A stretch of 64,000 bases of DNA, from NCBI GenBank assembly GCA_964019335.1, contig OZ025662.1, positions 62,001 through 126,000 on the forward strand. The letters are read 5' to 3'. The position numbers were made by a program, and so were the translations under genes. Below the pieces are notes generated by a model. It was given only the letters and a program-made list of their open reading frames with translations, did not search any database and had not been told where the DNA came from. Source of the DNA: Diplonema japonicum. Its lineage: Eukaryota; Euglenozoa; Diplonemea; Diplonemida; Diplonemidae. Shown one piece after another: positions 12,201-20,656 of this stretch (position 1 is the stretch's first letter; each line of letters opens with the position of its first letter).

Positions 12201-12607
12201 TCTCCGTGTAACAAGCCACTTTTGGTGAACCCGTCGTAAATAGTGTTTGTCTTGGCATCGAGGACCGTTGTGTGCCCGTCGTTGTAGCGCACAGTTGTAC
12301 TGCTCTCTGTGAGTGTTGCTTGTCGCAAGTAGGACATCGCAGCGGCACGTGCTCCACTGCTGACCCTGCACCATGTCCGCCGTACTTCTGCACAGCTCAT
12401 GAATCTCAACACATCTGAACACAGCCATGCAGGCACCTCTTCTGTGTCCCGGCCATTGAGTATCTCACTGCACTGCTGCCAGTGATTTGTATCCTTCTTA
12501 CTCATTCTGCTTTCTGCGTGGCTCAATCTCGGGACTGCCCGCGAGGTGCTCAGACCAGTCTTCATGCCCGACCCTCGCTCGGGGAGGCATACCCAGTAGC
12601 TGTTCAT
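6239..12607 (-). CDS. Giant MORN/ankyrin-repeat/LRR protein
   Basis: About 2122 residues from the ATG at 12607; an alternative start is 12505 (MSKKDTNHWQQC). The N-terminal part has MORN-like repeats (YDGFTKSGLLHGEGVRWYP, WRKGRFSHGKISLANGDLL). It is followed by a possible ubiquitin-like segment (TLHQLRCKLYQLGVPLPLTYAF) and then more than twenty ankyrin repeats in several blocks, e.g. GVTLLHEAASKGGASAIGVL, GCTALHLAARRGHVSCIKAL and GVTPLHLMAWKGFLDMVMLL. The C-terminus has ribonuclease-inhibitor-type leucine-rich repeats (LHNLETIDLSSNRLEQHAV, HPSLRRVQLGNNRDID). This is a scaffold architecture; partners are unknown. An acceptor TTTCACACAG lies 10 nt before the 12607 ATG, and the short leader contains ATGTCGCCATGA, a three-codon upstream ORF whose stop overlaps the start. 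Confidence 0.85.
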   Translation of the reverse strand: MNSYWVCLPERGSGMKTGLSTSRAVPRLSHAESRMSKKDTNHWQQCSEILNGRDTEEVPAWLCSDVLRFMSCAEVRRTWCRVSSGARAAAMSYLRQATLTESSTTVRYNDGHTTVLDAKTNTIYDGFTKSGLLHGEGVRWYPRSLQHCVAYTDGVWRKGRFSHGKISLANGDLLTVMHVARNYKRATETLTVTYKHHGTFVEGVIRRSLDETKSRLYEWTYISNTLPETFSLSVHIDGWGGRMGVVPNIRPTTTLHQLRCKLYQLGVPLPLTYAFKVYRPSSRYSEPYITVGQCLPLNSCQFFTSRLRCQNCTNLGWWRHTDIHNNSVLAIVAVPVGQQDLLDCYEAAASLAREDKADELANLLRCSQKTAAASVMADLDKLRYNDEEQEADRLRAEPVKAPFRRGAGSRLTAAAYKRSAKGPGYVSFSPCTPSPLGVTLLHEAASKGGASAIGVLLKCGADPSAQDSAGQTPLHVAAAKGFSRCVALLVGKEVDTQDAKGNTALHNALRNKHLNTALWLVEQGASVDITNNSNTAPYELALRLLPSVSELARAGDYRMIHELLAAAGGCKSQRGVEYLPWLGNHRDLGLGTVSESIVYLRYLQLKLTKNALLLDLTACMTWSCGRIVSNIVMRTALHEAAEAGHAEVVEVLASCCLVELESKDTSGCTALHLAARRGHVSCIKALIFYGAKITARESHNRLPLHLAVSKGRAEAAALLIRGHHESEGLAYADSSGITPVHECIARGTAFSQALLPSLLQLPNYPDVCSIEPTPLETSVKDREQVGSFFCVSGDLKFTNCAPALKMLCEAEEGHEHLPFLQHMRDMLVLTKTQTVYNPSSYVVAAVRYGNVWALRCMLENGWWLPTHAPLLELAYRNDRLEMFRELQRRGMSLGIATHVVMPNGLVFTCSLGVAIAVRTEDSKWLEVVQSDVKTSLVASPHGGAQGVLAGLCQIHKHMWPMRWKGLNKYIRANLPDDNTGMQSTMSMTSIPAMSRILKVTQKYVTDKRTTPCLHADGSHFLSVIQAYVQHSDVSADELLAALPDAAHSKRLFESIIDALPKETDPQVVSYDTVSRFVLRTYKRKCPAYHLSHPVSVKQRYLENQLLVMLTRRLVVIGERDRTVHEMCAARCFTLVECVLAGGIVREWGRGTDWTWKSALHNAALHGTERVVCLLLKHNMFDVNSLSGEGLAPLHYAALGGDARIVHMLLKRHANPCITSTLYQKVRAAVGLSRYFSFTNYVDASGDHLDMTIDQKGVTPLHLMAWKGFLDMVMLLITRKVSIDAFDKNDATPLMYAARAGRSDVVSKLLDHGASALHADKDGNTAAMHAARCGHGSLVMLFVSRNQQSLESRNPFTGYTMLHSAAERGLMSVVRAYICLDKTWYSSALLLEESRNESKASPEDSFPTTGEHEDQIETNITLTSEQPEPAITEVALLLRAATVLNREPSSFGQRFKYLQCLGVQLLLPEADALSEVRKEPVALSGYYEGCLSFFDSAHDAQYQGLCVLQGSMQPYLGERTWEIDSNEEEICIDTGCSVPDDCLFEGLFSVCNDSGRISEMHGDENMFPALQLCCSVFDNRGFPLQNHSPMQTSNDLLKDAPHPYNPLRLAVAMGHSAVSCILRPIYSNDKSQTLPPEDKDSCDQWERTTKESTPVVWRSSLPEPSMAMQSLANALFAAEAPDTQEEEFKGTWNNQYYPTLRRVMSNLESHEWDTWDDVDAMSNRLYGSTCFYAARMGFLDLLSDKIHLVGSLDATNKRGVTVLMCAVWFSQEHVVSALLNKGCCVNKGTKLLPCEGGLTTCVSIASTKACPAMMKLLLSRGAVLDVPDENGNTVVHNVCRVGDFETLKVVLSYGAPVHHVNFMNETALQIVMALRVEDCSKLLKAWFLITTEKPSSDNCVGEYSLLSVLELKKWYHRAALYYKRIDMMPISTRSPMKNASDSIPCLVYTKLCDDSGCRPLKCVLQQLKYHRWLEDVKELDLSSVHGDMEQVLGLIKFLHNLETIDLSSNRLEQHAVAELCARLKNHPSLRRVQLGNNRDIDSASGVKLLNLLKKNKNLVELQCANTAVGSPLQMLISRQCSSNIRAQAKSFSDASQAKTLHMHKLNKKKPKPTNPISRPVFKW

Positions 12608-12663
12608 GGCGACATTCCTGTGTGAAATTAATGCGAAGCACATAAACGCAGACGACACAAGCT

Positions 12664-13416
12664 CTATAGGGGTGTAGGGAGAACCTTTTCGTCAATAGGG
12701 GGCGGGTATTCTAGGGGTTCTAATGGATGACGCGCGAAAATGTCAGCGCCATGCACGCCATACGGCCGTGGAATCTCAACAGGGCGGGGTAGCTCCTCGT
12801 GTACGGGGTCTCGCGCAAGGTACGAGATGTGCGTGATGGACTCGAAGGGTCCCACAATAGCGGACCCCCCGCCGGGTATGGCCTGCGCGTACAGCTGGCG
12901 AGGGAACAGCAGTCGGAGGTAGCCACCTGGGAGGGTTTGGAGGACGGTGAGACCTGCGATGGGGGGGCCGGCCACGAGGTCGCAGTGGTGCCCCGTTTCT
13001 GCAGGTTTTTTAGTGCCGCCAACTGTGATGTACTTTAGATGGTCGCCTTGTCGAAAAACTAGGTCTCGGGACTCGAGGGACTGGGCCATGAGGCCGACGG
13101 CAGCATCATTATGGGAGGAACCCTTGAGGAGGCAGTAGAAGAGCACCAGGATTAGTATGGGGGAGAAGAGGAGAGCCAGCAGACCCCCGTCACCCCAGTC
13201 GTCCCAATACCCCACCCACGCAACTACTTGTGTAATCCCCAGCATCACAGGCAGGATGTACACGATCCCCACCGCGATCCCGTGGCCTGCGTCACTCATT
13301 CGCACAGCGCCGCTGACCTTGCCATCATGCACGTTCCTGAACAAGCACAGCAGGTACAGTGCAAGGCACACCGTGATGATAGACATGCCGCTGATTAGCC
13401 AGATGTATACCTTCAT
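12664..13416 (-). CDS. Three-helix membrane protein, unknown
   Basis: 250 residues. Three hydrophobic helices lie in the first 100 residues (about 4-27 WLISGMSIITVCLALYLLCL, 48-68 GIAVGIVYILPVMLGITQVV, 78-97 GLLALLFSPILILVLFYCLL). A soluble C-terminal domain of about 150 residues follows, with a proline-rich end (PRPVEIPRPYG, EPLEYPPPIDEKVLPTPL). The layout recalls membrane-anchored E3-like or BAM-type proteins, but no RING or other signature is visible. The start is supported by a pyrimidine-rich tract and ATATCACAG 13 nt before the ATG. It ends only 57 nt before the start of the ankyrin giant, so the two mature mRNAs must share a very short spacer. Confidence 0.7.
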   Translation of the reverse strand: MKVYIWLISGMSIITVCLALYLLCLFRNVHDGKVSGAVRMSDAGHGIAVGIVYILPVMLGITQVVAWVGYWDDWGDGGLLALLFSPILILVLFYCLLKGSSHNDAAVGLMAQSLESRDLVFRQGDHLKYITVGGTKKPAETGHHCDLVAGPPIAGLTVLQTLPGGYLRLLFPRQLYAQAIPGGGSAIVGPFESITHISYLARDPVHEELPRPVEIPRPYGVHGADIFARHPLEPLEYPPPIDEKVLPTPL

Positions 13417-14152
13417 GGTATCCGCATTCCTGTGATATCGGATGGAAGAAAAAGAAATTAAATGGGCAATAAATACGAAGAGAAAAAAAAACGTAAAAAT
13501 AAGTGCCCCCCCCGACTACTGCCCTTCCCACTGGCAGCCTTCTTTGTTACCGTGTTGTAAAGGTGAATTGAAAGAGATATAAAAAGAACAATGGGAACCG
13601 GGGGGGGGGTATCTTTATGACTTTCTTTGTTCGCGCGAGTAGAAAAAAAACTTAGAAACGCTGCTAATGTTCTCTTCTCTCGGCACAAGTCGCATAAGGT
13701 AATAAAATCTTTTTTTTTACTTTTTCCCTGTTAAAAAAATCTTCTTCAGAAGGACGAAAAGAGAGTGTGCATTACGCACACGGTACACATCCTGTGATAA
13801 GCAGCACCGCATGCTAGCACTACTCTAAAGCTCTTTTTACAAAGTAACTACTAACGGTGCCCCCCCCCCCCCCCCCCTCCCCAAAAAAAGGAAATAAGTA
13901 AAAGACGGTCACATTATGTCTGATCAGAGTGCTTCTCTCAGCACCGGATTTCCCCCCCCACTTTTTTTAATCCCCTCTGTTGTCACAGGAAGAGAGAGAA
14001 AAAAAAACTATTCTGTATCCTGTGCACGTGTAACCTTGTGGGCGCAACTGTTTCCTTGATGCAAATATCAAAACAGAGACGGGGGGGAGGGGGATAAAAA
14101 GGAAGGGAAATAAAAACACTTTTTTTTGCGGTATCTTCCCTCACGACAAGAT
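13417..14152. other. Low-complexity intergenic spacer
   Basis: No gene is seen. The spacer contains a C18 run (13860-13877), several T and A runs and pyrimidine-rich stretches on the minus strand that probably hold the 3' UTR of the nucleotidase gene and the acceptor of the next cistron. Confidence 0.55.
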
Positions 14153-15341
14153 TTAGATGAACTCTATACCCTCGTACTTGTTGGCACCGATCCGCGTCTC
14201 CTCCATGAGGATCGTCCCGTCCAATGCGAAGACGGAAATGTAAGTCTCCTGCGTCTGGTCTGCTTCGTTCTCTGCGCTCTTCAAGGCGACCTTTTTTAAT
14301 AAAAAAACTTTTTTTTAATTCTCTCTCCCCTGTTTACCATGATTTCATCGTTCGTCCCAGGAACGAATTTTGCACTCGAGAAACCCCTCTCGGGCGTGAC
14401 TTCACCAACCTTAAAGCTCTCGCACTGTGTAATCTCAGCGTTGCATTTCTGTAAAAAGAAAAAGAAAAAAAGGAATGTATTTGTGGAGTGGGGGGATGGG
14501 GATACCACAATGATGTTTGATCCCTTCTTCTCGTCAGTCTCCTCGTTGTAGGGGTCCTGCGACACCCTTCTAGGGAGGATGAACCATTGCTTGTGAACCG
14601 GGGACCACACAACGGTCTCGATGATCATGTAGGCAGGGTGCACGGACCCTGTGGTGGCCCTGATGGTGTTGTATTTGTCAGTCCAGTTCTCGTGCCCCTT
14701 TTCGCCGGTAGCTGAGACAGTGGACACCCACAGGTTGTTCCTGCTGGTCACCTCACCCATGGACCCTACATACTCCTTGCCGAAGGAGCCTACATACAGG
14801 GTGCCATCTTTGACGGTGGCCCACTCGGACTTCTGTCCCTTGCCCACGTTCCCGTCTCCCTCCATTAGGATCTCTCGTGGGATCACCTTGCGATTCGAGT
14901 CGATCTGTGTTTTGGTGTTTGCTGGCACGCTCTGACCCTGACCCTGCATACCTCGAACATGAGCCCTGTCCTGTCGTCGAAGGTGTACAGCCTGTCGTTG
15001 AAGATGACAAGCTCCGACAGCTCCATGCCCCTCCCTGCCTCGTTCATAGGTGACTTCAGCTCCGCCTTCTCTCTGTTCCATTCCACGCTCCACTTCTTGT
15101 CCTCCCTTGTTAGCATGCCCTCCCATAGGATTGACTTGAAGCTTGGTTTGGGTGTGTCCATCTTGCTCTTCTTATCCAAATCGGCCACAATGGCTATGTG
15201 GTACTTCCCGCCAGCCATGCTGTTGAAGGTCTGGCTCCACACACCTGTCGTTGCGTGCATCGCAGCGGAGCTCCCTCCGCTTTTGCTGAACAGGGCAAGC
15301 AGCACGATGGCCGCAAGGCCTGCAACTACTAATCTTTTCAT
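14153..15341 (-). CDS. Calcium-activated nucleotidase (CANT1/apyrase family), three introns
   Basis: Hydrolyses nucleoside di- and triphosphates (UDP, GDP) in the secretory pathway or outside the cell. The four exons are 14952-15341, 14506-14904, 14338-14448 and 14153-14290. The introns are 14905-14951 (47 nt), 14449-14505 (57 nt, long pyrimidine tract) and 14291-14337 (47 nt, GTAAAC to AAAAAG). Spliced length is 345 residues. An N-terminal hydrophobic anchor (MKRLVVAGLAAIVLLALF) is followed by the family hallmarks: MELSELVIFNDRLYTFDDRT, EGDGNVGKGQKSEWATVKDG, LYVGSFGKEY, GHENWTDKYNTIRA, WFILPRRVSQDPYNEETDEK, RGFSSAKFVPGTNDEIMVAL and the terminal ETRIGANKYEGIEFI. An in-frame ATG at 15371, directly behind a CCCTATTACAG acceptor, could add ten residues. 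Confidence 0.93.
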
Positions 15342-15700
15342 TTTATAATACCAGAGCCGTGCTCCTAGCATTCTGTAATAGGGGAGGGGCGGTGAGTGGG
15401 AGGTTATATATAAAAAAAGAATAATAAAAGAAAAATAAAAAAATGGAGAAAAGATAAAAGGTACAAAGAAATAGAAGAAAGAAAAATGGTGTTAAAAAAT
15501 AAATCGAATTACTGGAAGAAGAAGAAGAAAAAAAGAAAAGAAAACTCCCGGAAGCACCGGGATTTCTTTCTCTTTTTTTTTTTTCTTCTATATATGTTTT
15601 TGTTCTACAAGTAAAAAGTTGAAAAGGAGAAGTGGGAAAAAAAAAAAAAAAAAAAAAAAGGCCTAGCTGCTTAGGAAAGCAGGGCGTATGTGTGGGTTAT

Positions 15701-15742
<42 letters not shown>

Positions 15743-15753
15743 CACGTCAATAT
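15342..15753. other. Spacer with very long homopolymers
   Basis: No gene is seen. The spacer has a T40 run (15703-15742), an A21 run (15639-15659) and A/GAA-rich sequence. The T40 is an A40 on the coding strand starting about 11 nt after the stop of the downstream-listed small RIIa-like gene, so it would be transcribed into that gene's 3' UTR. Confidence 0.6.
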
Positions 15754-16271
15754 TCAACACGTCACGACACCGTACCGCTTCTTGTTCCAGCGCATCCATG
15801 ACATGGCGTAGCCCAGGATATCCTGCGTGTGTGTAACATGAGCCAGTGTATAGACTCATACCACATTGCCGTCCCCGTCTACAGGGGCATCATCTACCAT
15901 ATTGCAGAGGAACTCTTCAAACATATAGTGAACACGGTGTTTTAAGAGGTACGCAGCTGCAGCATCATCCATGTGTGGTGTAGGGTCGGCACAGACAAGA
16001 ACACCAACCTCCGGGCAGACTAAGTGGGAGATAATATGTGCAATGGGGTCCGCGGGTTTATCACGAATCAGAATACCCGTCAGCCTGCTGATCATAGAGG
16101 ACACCTCGTGCTTCCGGAAGAACTCTGTCATCGCCTTCGTCTTCTGCTGCGTGTCCTTTCTCGTGTTGATCGTCTGGGTGGGTCGGTTTTGTACATCAGT
16201 TTGCATACCAGTGGTGCGTCCACCAGTCCTTCTTCTTTGTTCAGATTGCCATCCGGAACTTGGAAGTCCAT
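15754..16271 (-). CDS. Small RIIa/Dpy-30-like protein, two introns
   Basis: 147 residues after removing 16174-16208 (35 nt, GTATGC to ACCCAG) and 15823-15861 (39 nt, GTATGA to ACGCAG). Exons are 16209-16271, 15862-16173 and 15754-15822, all in phase. Two short helical motifs resemble RIIa-type dimerisation/docking folds: FFRKHEVSSMISRLTGILIR with DPIAHIISHLV, and AAAYLLKHRVHYMFEEFLCN. Such folds bind amphipathic helices in ciliary radial-spoke and PKA-anchoring complexes. The C-terminal exon reads DILGYAMSWMRWNKKRYGVV. The first exon is the least certain part; translation could also begin at MTEFFRK (16131). A flagellar role is inference. Confidence 0.65.
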
Positions 16272-16838
16272 CTCTTTCCTCCCCCTTTTTTTTGTCTTCT
16301 TTCTTTTATTTTGTCATGTTTTCAAAGACGTCAAGAGAGAAGAAAAAGAGAGAAAAGAGAATACTGTAAACCAAGAAAATTGAAACACCGGGGAGTTGAT
16401 GTCGGAAGTGCCACAAGGTGCTGCATCCACAGAGGATCGATTTCCTGGTGATGGCCAAGCTTCTTTTTTTCTTTTTTTTTCTCTCTTTTTTTTTTTTTCT
16501 TTTTTTCCAGTTGAACAGAGGAGAAAAAAAAAGGAGAAAAAGCAGTTTTGGCCGTTCCAACGTGACTTTGCAGCGAGGTTTTCACAGAAGGTTGTTTTTT
16601 TCCCTTTTTTTCTTTTCTCCTTCTATTTGCCGGGTCAGGTCAGTAGGCGTCGGGTTGAGTGTAAAAAAATTAGCGAGATGAGAAAGAAAGAAAAACAAGA
16701 AGAAAAAAACCCCACGGATTGACTCGTCCCTTATTACGATTATACAGCTGCAACCCATCCCTATTATTGTAAGCCACGCCTAGGCAACGTTAGGCGGTCG
16801 TCTGACCTCACTATAACTATTTTACACGATTATGTACA
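16272..16838. other. Pyrimidine/purine-rich spacer
   Basis: No gene is seen. The spacer is strongly homopolymeric (16464-16620 on the plus strand is mostly T with G/A-rich islands). It separates the small RIIa-like gene from the WD40 gene and should hold the WD40 3' UTR and the next acceptor. Confidence 0.5.
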
Positions 16839-17939
16839 TCACTCGTGTGACCTGACTATCATCAACGCACCGTGCGCTCCGCCCACAAGGATCTCGTTAG
16901 GGTTTGCAGGGTTGATGTCTATCGTGAAACAGGTGTCTGGGAAGTCCCTCACCGCACCAATGACGTCGCCTGTGCGGATGTTGATGGCTAGCAGCACGTT
17001 TGGCTTGGACCCCACACAGTACAGGGTGGTCTGGTTGGGTGCCAGCTTCGAAGCGTACAAGTTAGACGCCCCCAAGTGGTCCGACACATTGGGGGGCGTG
17101 CGGTCCTTTCCTGTCACGTAGTCGAAGAAGTTGAGCTGGTTCTCCTGCCGGTAGGAAGCGACCACCACCATCGAGGTGTTAGGCGAGGCCTCCAGCGAAT
17201 CGGCACACACATGCGTCCCGAGCAGCTGCCTCTCTGATTGCCCCGTTCTCAGATCCCAAACTTGGCACGCGGACTCCCAGCCTGCTGTCACAATCAGCTG
17301 CTGCGTCACAAACCTCGCTGAGAAGATTCTACTGTGGTGCGCCTTTCGAATGTAGCCCCTGTCATCGAGGCCGTGCTCAAGGGTGCTCTGCAGGTGCCCT
17401 GACATTGTGTCGTACACGCGGACGAGCCTATCTGACCCAACGGAGGCGAGGAGGTTCCCGTCCGGTGAGTAGTCCGCGCACATGACTTCGTTTTTGTCCT
17501 CAACAAGGGAGCCGATGTACTCGGGGTCGTCTGCGCCCTCGTCCCAGCCCCACTGCTGGATGACGCCAGACGCGCAGGTCACCACCATGTCGTAGGACTT
17601 CGTGGGGCAGTGCGGTCGCCATCGCACGCACGTTGCCGCCAAGGACTCCGGGTTGTGGGACATGCTCTTCAGCCTCTGCACCGACTCCCAACCGTCTGTC
17701 TCGAACACCCTCACTGCTCCATTCCCATAAGACGCCGCAGCGTACCCCCCCGAGCTGCTGTATCTCGCACAGTAAACTGTCTCGCTCTGCTCCTTGGCCC
17801 CTACTATCTTCACCACCTCTAAACACCCCGATGCCGTTCCAAACCCTTTCCCAGGCTGCCCCTGCTGCTTCCACCCTACACTGCTCTTCCTCCTGTCCAT
17901 GGAAGCCCAAAGCCTGAAAGACGCCCTTAGATTGCTCAT
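16839..17939 (-). CDS. WD40-repeat protein
   Basis: 366 residues from the ATG at 17939 (MSNLRASFRLWASMDRRKSS). It is a single WD40 propeller of roughly seven blades, e.g. YCARYSSSGGYAAASYGNGA, MCADYSPDGNLLASVGSDRL ending RVYDTMSG, SARFVTQQLIVTAGWESACQ ending VWDLRTGQ, and IDINPANPNEILVGGAHGAL. The blade layout recalls eIF2A or export-factor-type propellers but no subfamily signature is clear, so I assign only a scaffold role. The in-frame extension upstream of 17939 has no ATG. No clear AG lies immediately before the start, so the acceptor site is unresolved. Confidence 0.8.
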   Translation of the reverse strand: MSNLRASFRLWASMDRRKSSVGWKQQGQPGKGFGTASGCLEVVKIVGAKEQSETVYCARYSSSGGYAAASYGNGAVRVFETDGWESVQRLKSMSHNPESLAATCVRWRPHCPTKSYDMVVTCASGVIQQWGWDEGADDPEYIGSLVEDKNEVMCADYSPDGNLLASVGSDRLVRVYDTMSGHLQSTLEHGLDDRGYIRKAHHSRIFSARFVTQQLIVTAGWESACQVWDLRTGQSERQLLGTHVCADSLEASPNTSMVVVASYRQENQLNFFDYVTGKDRTPPNVSDHLGASNLYASKLAPNQTTLYCVGSKPNVLLAINIRTGDVIGAVRDFPDTCFTIDINPANPNEILVGGAHGALMIVRSHE

Positions 17940-18251
17940 TACGGCGCAATAATTAAGTAGAGGGGGCAAAGGAGGAACATCACAGGAAGGAAGGGAGATC
18001 TTAACTATTAAGGTGAAAACACAAGTAAAAGATTTGAAAACGATTTTTTTATAATCCTCTCAGTTTGCTTTTCTTGAAATAAGGGGTTGGTTTCTTTTTT
18101 CGGGGGGGGGGGAGGGACTCTCCACACGTCAGGTGTCGGACGAGGGCTCTCTCGAGACGCTATTTGAATAAAAACACTCTCCTTATCACACATTGGTTCC
18201 AACTCGCTCCTCCCCCTTTCATTTCTTCCCAAATTAAATAACCTTTGCACC
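17940..18251. other. Spacer between the sugar transporter and WD40 genes
   Basis: No gene is seen. On the minus strand it carries the 3' UTR of the nucleotide-sugar transporter, a C9 run near 18105-18113 and the pyrimidine-rich leader of the WD40 gene. Confidence 0.5.
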
Positions 18252-19362
18252 CTACACCGAGCAGTCCTCTTTGGGCGGGCGGAGTTTCGTTGTGAAGGAA
18301 GCAAAATAATTCGTGGATGTAGAGTACATCTGGACGGAAGCCAGGACCAAGACAGCACCCACCACGAAGAAGTGGGAGGGGTGGAAGTTGAACAAGGGTA
18401 TGGAGATCACAGTGGCAAGCAGCAGCGACATCGCGACGCTGAAGTTTTTAACTATGTTGTCTGCGATCTTGATAACTAAGGCAACCACGATGCCACTGCA
18501 TGCCTGCAGAAGCACCACAACCCAAACCACGTTTGTGTAGCCGTCGAAGAAGCCCTTACTTTTAATGGTCTCGTAGTCCGATGTGCCGTAGATGCCTGTG
18601 GTATATACAATGTGGTGATCCCTGCATACCGATGAAGCCCGCTACGACTGACCAAGCTGCAAGTTGGATGTTCCTGATCCACAGCGTCGTCTGTGTCTGC
18701 TTCAGCAGCTTCTCCGTGTAGACCTGTTGTGGTGTTTTTTCCCCTTGAACTTAGCATACCCCAGCGAAGCCCGAAGTGAAGCACGCCACCAGCAATGCCA
18801 TGATGCCTGCCGTCTGCGCCGAGAGCGACGTCCCTGCATCAGAGTCTTCAGCCGCGGAAGGAGGCTGCAACTGCGCTAGGCTGACACCAACCGTAAGCAT
18901 AATCAACGCTGCCCACTGCTGCAAAGTCAGCCGGCGGTCAAGCATTAACACCGTGCATATAGCTGTTGTGAGGATCTTCAGTTGGTATGTGACTTGGTAC
19001 ACAGCAGCGTCGAGCTTCTCCATTGCGAAGAACAACAAGTTGTTCTGCACGAGGTACAACAACGCAGGCACAGCCAGCAGAAGCATGTCCTTCGGTTTCA
19101 TCAAAAGCTCTTGGTTCAGGTGCTGGAAGATCCCCATGCCGTGCGTGAAGGTCAGCACCATAACGCACACCAGAATCTTCACAAACTCCGCGCACACCAC
19201 TGCCGTCGAGCTCAGATATTTCGTTGTCGTCTTCGAGTACCGCAACGTCAGCACCATGGCAGTCACCTGCAGCGTCAGGATCACTGCTACGCCCATCTTG
19301 CGGTTCCGCTCGCTCTTCAGCTTGGCCATGATGCTCGACACATCCTCCGGTTCCTGCATCAT
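18252..19362 (-). CDS. Nucleotide-sugar transporter (SLC35A family), two introns
   Basis: 346 residues. The introns are 18724-18759 (36 nt, GTATGC to CAACAG) and 18596-18629 (34 nt, GTATGC to CCACAG); exons are 18760-19362, 18630-18723 and 18252-18595. Splicing converts three apparent fragments into one ten-helix Golgi antiporter that exchanges a nucleotide sugar for the nucleoside monophosphate. Motifs are LRYSKTTTKYLSSTAVVCAE in the first luminal loop, PALLYLVQNNLLFFAMEKLD, YQVTYQLKILTTAICTVLML (family signature), SGFAGVYTEKLLKQTQTTLW and SVAMSLLLATVISIPLF. It most resembles UDP-galactose/UDP-GlcNAc carriers; the exact substrate cannot be read. The start follows ACTTACTGCAG by 8 nt. Confidence 0.93.
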
Positions 19363-19486
19363 ACCCAACCCTGCAGTAAGTTGTCAAAAGTGAACATTTA
19401 AGTATCTAAAGCAACAGACTTCATAAGAAGCTCTGTCAACACCAGACTACTAAGCTTGATTCCATCTAACTATGACATGGCATGTC

Positions 19487-20656
19487 CTACATGACGACAC
19501 CGTCGTCGTCGTCGTCGTTGGGATTCCCTGCTAAGTGCCGCGTGTTCGGCAGGTACCCTTTGCTCCAGTCTTGCTTCCATTCCCGTTTATGTTGGTCCCT
19601 GCTGGTAGCCCAGCCAACGGTTGTCGCCCTGTCGTTCCAGATGGACGAGTTCCCGTAGTAGGGTTGCGTCTCGAGGAGTTCCGGCGGAGGGAGTGGGTAG
19701 TTTGTGCGGCTGATCCGCAGCTGGTCGGGATCGCGGAAGACACGAGTGTTCTCCCCGCCTATGTACTCCTTACGGTACTTGAAATAGGGGGAGATGGGGA
19801 GGTACTGATAGAAGCTGGGAACAAGCATATGGTGGAGGAAGGGTTCGAAGAAGACAGAAAAGAGGGGCTGGACTAACCATGCAGCGGGGATGTCAGAGGG
19901 AGTTGGGGGTATGGCGGGGGGCTTCGGGAGCGATGGGGGTGCCTTGTCCATTGCAACAAGAGTTTCCATCGTCTCCTCGACACCTCCGTCACACTCTGCG
20001 AATGACACCATGTGACTGACCGAGCCTTCCTCATCTGTTGAGAGAAGCCGCTCTCGCGACTTTTCGGGAGTGCTTTGTTCGATTTCTTTTTGCTTCCGTT
20101 TTCTGAACTTCTGCACGACGGCCTCAAGTTCCTTGCCCAGCTGTGCCATGTCCTTGTCGTCAAAGTTCACCCGCCGCCCCTCACCGTCGAAGATTGTCAC
20201 TTGACACTTCCTCCCGTGCACAACACCATGGGCGTAGGAGGGGTTCATGTTGACTGCGATCATGAAGGCCCCAAGGTTGGCAAAGTTGATGTGTGTTGTT
20301 GTTAACGAGAGCTGCTCGCTTTTGTACTGTCTGATGGCCGTTTGTTGGTAGATTCGCATGAACTCTTGTTCTATTTTGGGGCTCAATTTTCCAAACCGCG
20401 ACAACATGATGCCCATCTGGCCCTTCATTCTGGAGATCGGTACCCTCTCCAGGTCGTAGTTGCGCAGGTACTCCTCTTCGATCTTCAGCGGGGTCGGGTT
20501 CATCTTCATCACAAACTTCTCCTTCCGCAGCATGATCGACTCCTTTAGGTCCGCTCCCATTTTGTTGTGTTCCTTGAAGTCCCTTACCTTCCCTATCAAC
20601 TTCGATATGGACAGAGACTCCTTATGAATAGGGCGGAGCACCTTTGTGGTCGCCAT
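19487..20656 (-). CDS. Hypothetical conserved-looking protein
   Basis: 389 residues from the ATG at 20656, which is placed 12 nt after the acceptor CCAACACAG; a slightly longer frame begins with GTG. The N-terminal 190 residues are mixed charged alpha-helical (SISKLIGKVRDFKEHNKMGA, SRMKGQMGIMLSRFGKLSPK, RIYQQTAIRQYKSEQLSLTT), then KCQVTIFDGEGRRVNFDDKD and a basic helix KFRKRKQKEIE. The C-terminal third is rich in aromatic residues and proline (FYQYLPISPYFKYRKEYIGG) and ends in an acidic NDDDDDGVVM. I do not recognise a family. The mixture suggests a structural or ribosome-associated protein, but this is a guess. Confidence 0.65.
   Translation of the reverse strand: MATTKVLRPIHKESLSISKLIGKVRDFKEHNKMGADLKESIMLRKEKFVMKMNPTPLKIEEEYLRNYDLERVPISRMKGQMGIMLSRFGKLSPKIEQEFMRIYQQTAIRQYKSEQLSLTTTHINFANLGAFMIAVNMNPSYAHGVVHGRKCQVTIFDGEGRRVNFDDKDMAQLGKELEAVVQKFRKRKQKEIEQSTPEKSRERLLSTDEEGSVSHMVSFAECDGGVEETMETLVAMDKAPPSLPKPPAIPPTPSDIPAAWLVQPLFSVFFEPFLHHMLVPSFYQYLPISPYFKYRKEYIGGENTRVFRDPDQLRISRTNYPLPPPELLETQPYYGNSSIWNDRATTVGWATSRDQHKREWKQDWSKGYLPNTRHLAGNPNDDDDDGVVM

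Noticed and set aside
12498-12607. A 72-nt intron (GTATGCC to CACGCAG) near the start of the ankyrin giant
   Set aside because: Ends fit the local consensus, but the segment is open in frame and no conserved protein sequence is available there to decide, so I left it unspliced.
13860-13877. C18 run as a telomere or replication-origin signal
   Set aside because: A single homopolymer without repeats of a telomeric type; similar runs occur at many other intergenic sites.
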